This document shows, piece by piece, positions 60,355 through 64,000 of a DNA stretch of 64,000 nt. A model generated the notes under the pieces. It searched no databases and was not told where the DNA came from. It saw only the letters and a list, made by a program, of their open reading frames with translations. Position 1 is the stretch's first letter, and the number at the start of each line of letters is the position of its first letter. The stretch is from Gemmatimonadales bacterium (GTDB taxonomy: Bacteria > Gemmatimonadota > Gemmatimonadetes > Gemmatimonadales > GWC2-71-9), in contig DATAOI010000058.1 in the NCBI GenBank assembly GCA_036265815.1, positions 43,561 through 107,560 on the forward strand, given 5' to 3'. Made by a program: the position numbers and the translations under genes.

Positions 60355-63300
60355 TCAGAAGCCGACGTTGAGGCGCGCGGTCCAGTACTGCACCTGTGCC
60401 TGGGATTCGAAATCCGAAGACGCGAAGTTGTCCTGGTTGAAGGCGTTTACCTCCGGGTCGACCCCGGTGTAGTCGGTGATGGTCCACAGGTTCCGTCCTG
60501 CGAGCGTGAGGCTCAGCCGGCTGGCCCTGAACGCCCGGGCCCAGCGATCGGGCGCCTCGAAGGTCAGGGACAGCTCCCGAAGCTTGATGAACCACCCGGG
60601 CTCCAGGAACGCGACAGAGTTGCCGCCGCCCGGCAGGAAGGTCGCCTGAGCCTTGGCCTGCTCCTCCAGCGGCGCGGTCTTGTCGTAGAGCCCGCGGCAA
60701 TTCTGTATCGAGAAGCACCGGAACTGCTCCAGCGAGTTGTCCACCAGATGACCGCCGCGATAATCGAACTGGGTGCCCAGCACCACCCGCCCGCCGAAGA
60801 TCGCCAGATTGCTGTTGAGCGACGCTTCCTTGGTCGGGATCGCGGAGCCGCGGAAGACCGCGCTGTCGCTCAGCTTCACTTCGGAGTCGTCGAAGACGCC
60901 GTCCAGATTCGGGTCCAGATCGATGATGCCATCCCCGTTCGCGTCGTTGAAGGTGATCACCGGGGCCCAGTACCCGCCCGCTGGATAGCCGGCGACGTGC
61001 CGCTGGTAAAAGCCGACGAAGATGGGACTCACCCCTTCGCCCAGCTCCTGGATCCTGTTCTTGGTGGTCGAACCGCTCAGCGTCACGTCCCACGCGATCC
61101 GGGGATTGTCGATGATCCGGGTGTTGATTGCCACCTCGAAGCCATGGTTCTTGATCCGGGAGAGGTTCACGAATTGAGACTTGGAAGCGCCCAGTGACGG
61201 CGCGATGTCCCGCTCGATGAGCGCATCCTTGGTGAGCTTGTCGTAATACGTGAGCTCGACCGAGACCCGGTCGCGGAAGAGTCCAGCGTCGATGCCGGCC
61301 TCGAACTCGCGCGAGCGTTCTGGTTTGAGGTTGGCATTGCCAAAATTGCCGAAGCTCACGCCAGTGGTCGCGCGGCCGGTGCGCTTTCCGGCCGTCGCGG
61401 AGAAGAAGCGCCGGGCGTCCGTGGTGCCGGGCTGCTGGCCGGAGGCGCCGAAAGCCGCGCGGAGCCGCAGGGTATTGAGCGCGTCGAGGTGGAAGAACGG
61501 CTCGTCCGAGATCAGCCACGAGGCGCTAGCTTTGGGGTACACCGTGGCGTTGAAGTTCTGGCCGAACGCGCTGTTGTCGTCGAATCGGAGCGCGCCGGTC
61601 ACGAACAGGCGCTGCTTGAGATTGATCTCCTCCTCGAGGTAGCTCCCGATCGAACGGGACTCGAGCGAGGTGTCCCTCGCCTGGCTGGTCGCCGCACCGC
61701 TGATGCTGGAGGAGCCGGCCGGCAGGTCCCGGCCGGAGGCGTAGTTACCGCGGGAGAGGTCGCGGAAAAACTGGCCGCCAACTGAGGTGCGGGAGCCCAC
61801 GGCGTCCGACAGCGAGAAGCGGGCCTCCACACCCAGATCGATCGAGGTCTGGGAGATCTGGAACCGGTTGTCGCTCCGGGCGCCGAGCCGGTTGGAGCCG
61901 CCACCCCCGTCGTAGTCTGCCACCTCACCGGTTGGGAAGAACTGGACGTCGGTGCGGTTCACCACATCGTAGCCGATGGTGGCCCGCCCGGTGAGCCATT
62001 CCCGCGGGCGCCAGTTGCCGGTGAAGCCGCCGGTGAAGCGGTTGGCGGCCTGATTGGCCAGCTCGGCGAAAAGTTCCGCGGGGATGAAGTACCAGCCCCG
62101 GTTGAAGTCGGGGAGGTATCCGCTCGTCGTTCCACTGCCGTTCACGGTGAGAAAACTGTTGTCGTTCTCGATGAACCGGGTGTTGCTGCTGAGGAACCCC
62201 ACCGAGGCGTCGACGTCGAGAGTCTTGGCGACCTTCGCCGCGACGTTGGCCCGCACCGCGAACTTCTCCAGCGCATTGGGCCGACGCTGGTTGTCCGGCA
62301 GCGAGCCGCGCGCCGATATGACGGAGTCCTCCTCGAACTTCGGCAGGCGGAACGGGCCCAGTTCGTTGTCGTAGGAGCCGGCGACAAAGTACGTCACGTC
62401 GTCGCTCCCGCCGGAGACATTCGCGCCGTACTGCTGCCGAAGCCCGGCCTTGTAGGGGCGGGTAGCCGGGTCGTTGAGTGGTTGGAAGCTCTGGACGGAC
62501 GTCTGGGTGCAGAGCCCATAGCGCTCGCTCTGAATGCTGCAGAAGCCGTCGTAGCCGCTTTCGATGCCCGCGGCTGTCGTGTCGCGGCCGGCAAAGTTGA
62601 GCGGATAGCTGTTGTTGTCCGAGACGGCGCCCAGCTCGGAGAACAGGTTCCACCGCGGTGGTCCCGCGGTTCCGTGCTTGGTCGTGATCCGGACGACGCC
62701 GTTGGAGGCCTGAATGCCGTACAGCGTCGCGGCCGCCGGGCCCTTCACGATCTCGATCGATTCGATGTCGTCCGGGTTGATGTCGTTGATCCGCGAGGGG
62801 CCGGCGTTGGTCGGGTCGTCCACTCCTTCGCCGCTGATATCCAGGGTGGTCGAGAAGGCCGAGCTCTCCAGCCGGATGCCATCCATATAGTAGAGCGGCT
62901 CGTTGGAGAGCGAGATGCTGTTCGAGCCGCGGATCCGGATTCGGGTGCCGCTCCCGGTGATCCCACTGCTCTTGAGCACCTCGACGCCCGCCGCCCGGCC
63001 CGAGATCAGATTGGTGAACTCGGTGATCGGCGCCGTCTCCGCCACCTTGGCCACATCGATGGTGGTGACCGCGTTGCCGATTTCCAGCTTGCGTTGCTGG
63101 CCGGTCGCGGTGGTTACCAGCTCATCGAGCTGGACCGGCGCGGCCTCGAGCGCGAAGTCGAGTGCCACTGTCTCGCCCGCTCCCACCGCGGCCGTCTGGG
63201 CGGCCGGCTTGTAGCCGACCCGCAGCACGCGCACCTGATAGCTGCCGGGTGCCACGTTGCGGAAGAGAAAGTGGCCTTGCCGATCGCTGTTCTCGATTCG

Positions 63301-63474
63301 GCTGGTGCCGGTGAGGAGGATCCGTGCGGCCTCCAGGCCGGCACCGCCGGACTGGTCGGTGACCCGGCCGCCGATGGCGCCCTGTTGGGCCAGGACGGAG
63401 ATCGGAGCACCCAGAAGGACACAGCAGAGGAGTGAGATCGCGGAGAGCCATCGCTGACGGATGCCAGTGGCCAT
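60355..63474 (-). CDS. SusC/RagA-type TonB-dependent receptor
   Basis: A 1039-residue outer-membrane transporter. After a signal peptide (LSAISLLCCVLLGAPISVLAQQ) comes a carboxypeptidase-like regulatory domain (IGGRVTDQSGGAGLEAARILL, SYQVRVLRVGYKP). The plug follows (TEFTNLISGRAAGVEV, TRIRIRGSNSISLSNEPLYYMDGIR, IESIEIVKGPAAATLYG), then a long barrel ending in an aromatic residue (LNVGF). AGGAGAAGG precedes ATG 63474. It is followed by the susD gene, forming one uptake unit. Confidence 0.95.
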   Translation of the reverse strand: MATGIRQRWLSAISLLCCVLLGAPISVLAQQGAIGGRVTDQSGGAGLEAARILLTGTSRIENSDRQGHFLFRNVAPGSYQVRVLRVGYKPAAQTAAVGAGETVALDFALEAAPVQLDELVTTATGQQRKLEIGNAVTTIDVAKVAETAPITEFTNLISGRAAGVEVLKSSGITGSGTRIRIRGSNSISLSNEPLYYMDGIRLESSAFSTTLDISGEGVDDPTNAGPSRINDINPDDIESIEIVKGPAAATLYGIQASNGVVRITTKHGTAGPPRWNLFSELGAVSDNNSYPLNFAGRDTTAAGIESGYDGFCSIQSERYGLCTQTSVQSFQPLNDPATRPYKAGLRQQYGANVSGGSDDVTYFVAGSYDNELGPFRLPKFEEDSVISARGSLPDNQRRPNALEKFAVRANVAAKVAKTLDVDASVGFLSSNTRFIENDNSFLTVNGSGTTSGYLPDFNRGWYFIPAELFAELANQAANRFTGGFTGNWRPREWLTGRATIGYDVVNRTDVQFFPTGEVADYDGGGGSNRLGARSDNRFQISQTSIDLGVEARFSLSDAVGSRTSVGGQFFRDLSRGNYASGRDLPAGSSSISGAATSQARDTSLESRSIGSYLEEEINLKQRLFVTGALRFDDNSAFGQNFNATVYPKASASWLISDEPFFHLDALNTLRLRAAFGASGQQPGTTDARRFFSATAGKRTGRATTGVSFGNFGNANLKPERSREFEAGIDAGLFRDRVSVELTYYDKLTKDALIERDIAPSLGASKSQFVNLSRIKNHGFEVAINTRIIDNPRIAWDVTLSGSTTKNRIQELGEGVSPIFVGFYQRHVAGYPAGGYWAPVITFNDANGDGIIDLDPNLDGVFDDSEVKLSDSAVFRGSAIPTKEASLNSNLAIFGGRVVLGTQFDYRGGHLVDNSLEQFRCFSIQNCRGLYDKTAPLEEQAKAQATFLPGGGNSVAFLEPGWFIKLRELSLTFEAPDRWARAFRASRLSLTLAGRNLWTITDYTGVDPEVNAFNQDNFASSDFESQAQVQYWTARLNVGF

Positions 63475-63739
63475 AGTCCTTCTCCTGTGATACGAGACTG
63501 CCCGGGAGGCCGGTGCGAGGATGTGTCGGATCGGGTCGGGCAGCGCTGGATGGTCTGCCAATGTGCAAGACGCCGCGCCAGTTGTCAAAACCCTGCCGGC
63601 GGCGGGAACCCCTCCCGCCCCGCCGCTTACGCTTGACGCCACTTCCGCCGCGGCATATCTACATATCGCCTAGCTTACGCGGCCTCCGTCTCTCGCCCGG
63701 CCGCAAATCCAATCCTGGTCCTCACCCCCGGAGGTCTTC

Positions 63740-64000
63740 GTGCCCCGAGACCTGGTTCGACTGCTCATCGGTATCGTTATGTGTATGACGCTGGCCGGCG
63801 CGGCGGGCCCACTTGCCGCGCAGGCGGGAACCCTGCACGGCACCATCGCCGACAGCACCGGTGGGGCCCTGGCCAGCGCCTCGGTGACCGTGGAAGGCAC
63901 CGGCCTCGCCGCCGTGAGCGGCGGCACGGGCGAATACAAGATTACCGGCGTCCCCGCGGGTCCTCATACGGTCTACGTCCGGCTCATCGGCTATCGGGCT
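63740..64000 (+). CDS. Start of an exported protein with carboxypeptidase-like regulatory domain
   Basis: The first 87 codons of a gene that leaves the window. GTG 63740 follows GGAGG. A signal peptide (LLIGIVMCMTLAGAAGPLAAQ) is followed by a beta-rich regulatory domain (TLHGTIADSTGGALASASVTV, GEYKITGVPAGPHTVYVRLIGYRA). This is how TonB-dependent receptors of the SusC type begin, and the divergent position next to susC fits another transporter. The rest would decide. Confidence 0.75.
   Translation, partial: MPRDLVRLLIGIVMCMTLAGAAGPLAAQAGTLHGTIADSTGGALASASVTVEGTGLAAVSGGTGEYKITGVPAGPHTVYVRLIGYRA

Overview
The window is GC-rich bacterial chromosome, densely coded on both strands. A SusC/RagA-type TonB-dependent receptor with its SusD lipoprotein, a second receptor-like gene at the right edge, a family S9 peptidase next to a secreted amidohydrolase, many small lipoproteins and a two-step murein set point to a diderm. 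The combination resembles soil Gemmatimonadota. That assignment is inference from gene families; there is no rRNA or other strong phylogenetic marker here. No tRNA, rRNA, CRISPR array, prophage or transposase gene was seen.

Layout, left to right. 1-4.3 kb (minus): start of a UdgX-type uracil-DNA glycosylase, a short-chain dehydrogenase, a small membrane protein and a penicillin-acylase family hydrolase. 4.4-8.7 kb (plus): aldo/keto reductase coupled to homoserine dehydrogenase, a small membrane protein, a DUF155/RMD1 protein and ribosomal protein bS21. 8.7-16.9 kb: small lipoprotein, TetR regulator, a decayed hrpB helicase gene, an RpoD-like sigma factor with a textbook terminator, two proteins of unknown function, a DUF1097 membrane protein and a PBP4-type carboxypeptidase. 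16.9-23.6 kb: AlaX-like editing protein, DUF2182 membrane protein, FAD oxidoreductase, repeat copy A, and an ATP-grasp ligase coupled to a zinc-ribbon metallopeptidase. 23.9-31 kb: a lipoprotein with an Ig-like domain and a propeller-like region, then a MoxR-DUF58-BatD-BatA-BatB/C operon. 31-37 kb: Gfo/Idh/MocA oxidoreductase, a decayed LysR gene, threonine synthase overlapping a ubiquitin-like sulfur carrier, and a phospholipase-D/EEP pair. 37-44 kb: EF-P, CPBP protease, VOC protein, nitroreductase, a coiled-coil exported protein, DUF72, a methyltransferase, a ferritin-like protein and endonuclease IV. 44-50 kb: lytic transglycosylase facing a PBP1A operon, an anchored protein of unknown function and a CpsB-like PHP phosphatase. 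50-64 kb: aminotransferase, second SDR, four lipoproteins, amidohydrolase plus S9 peptidase, repeat copy B, the SusCD pair and a partial receptor-like gene.

How the genes work together: homoserine dehydrogenase and threonine synthase belong to the same pathway but lie 27 kb apart. The Bat operon, PBP1A, PBP4, lytic transglycosylase and CpsB homologue all serve the envelope. The amidohydrolase/S9 peptidase and SusCD blocks suggest peptide or polymer scavenging. Several adjacent genes are joined by 4-base NTGA overlaps, so translational coupling seems common.

The most unusual structures are: a ~300 bp non-coding element with ~76 bp terminal inverted repeats, present twice in opposite orientation; the ATP-grasp ligase/zinc-ribbon protease pair; threonine synthase overlapping a GG-ended sulfur carrier; a palindromic dispersed repeat inside the 5' end of batD; and decaying genes (hrpB, LysR, a probable hydrolase remnant).
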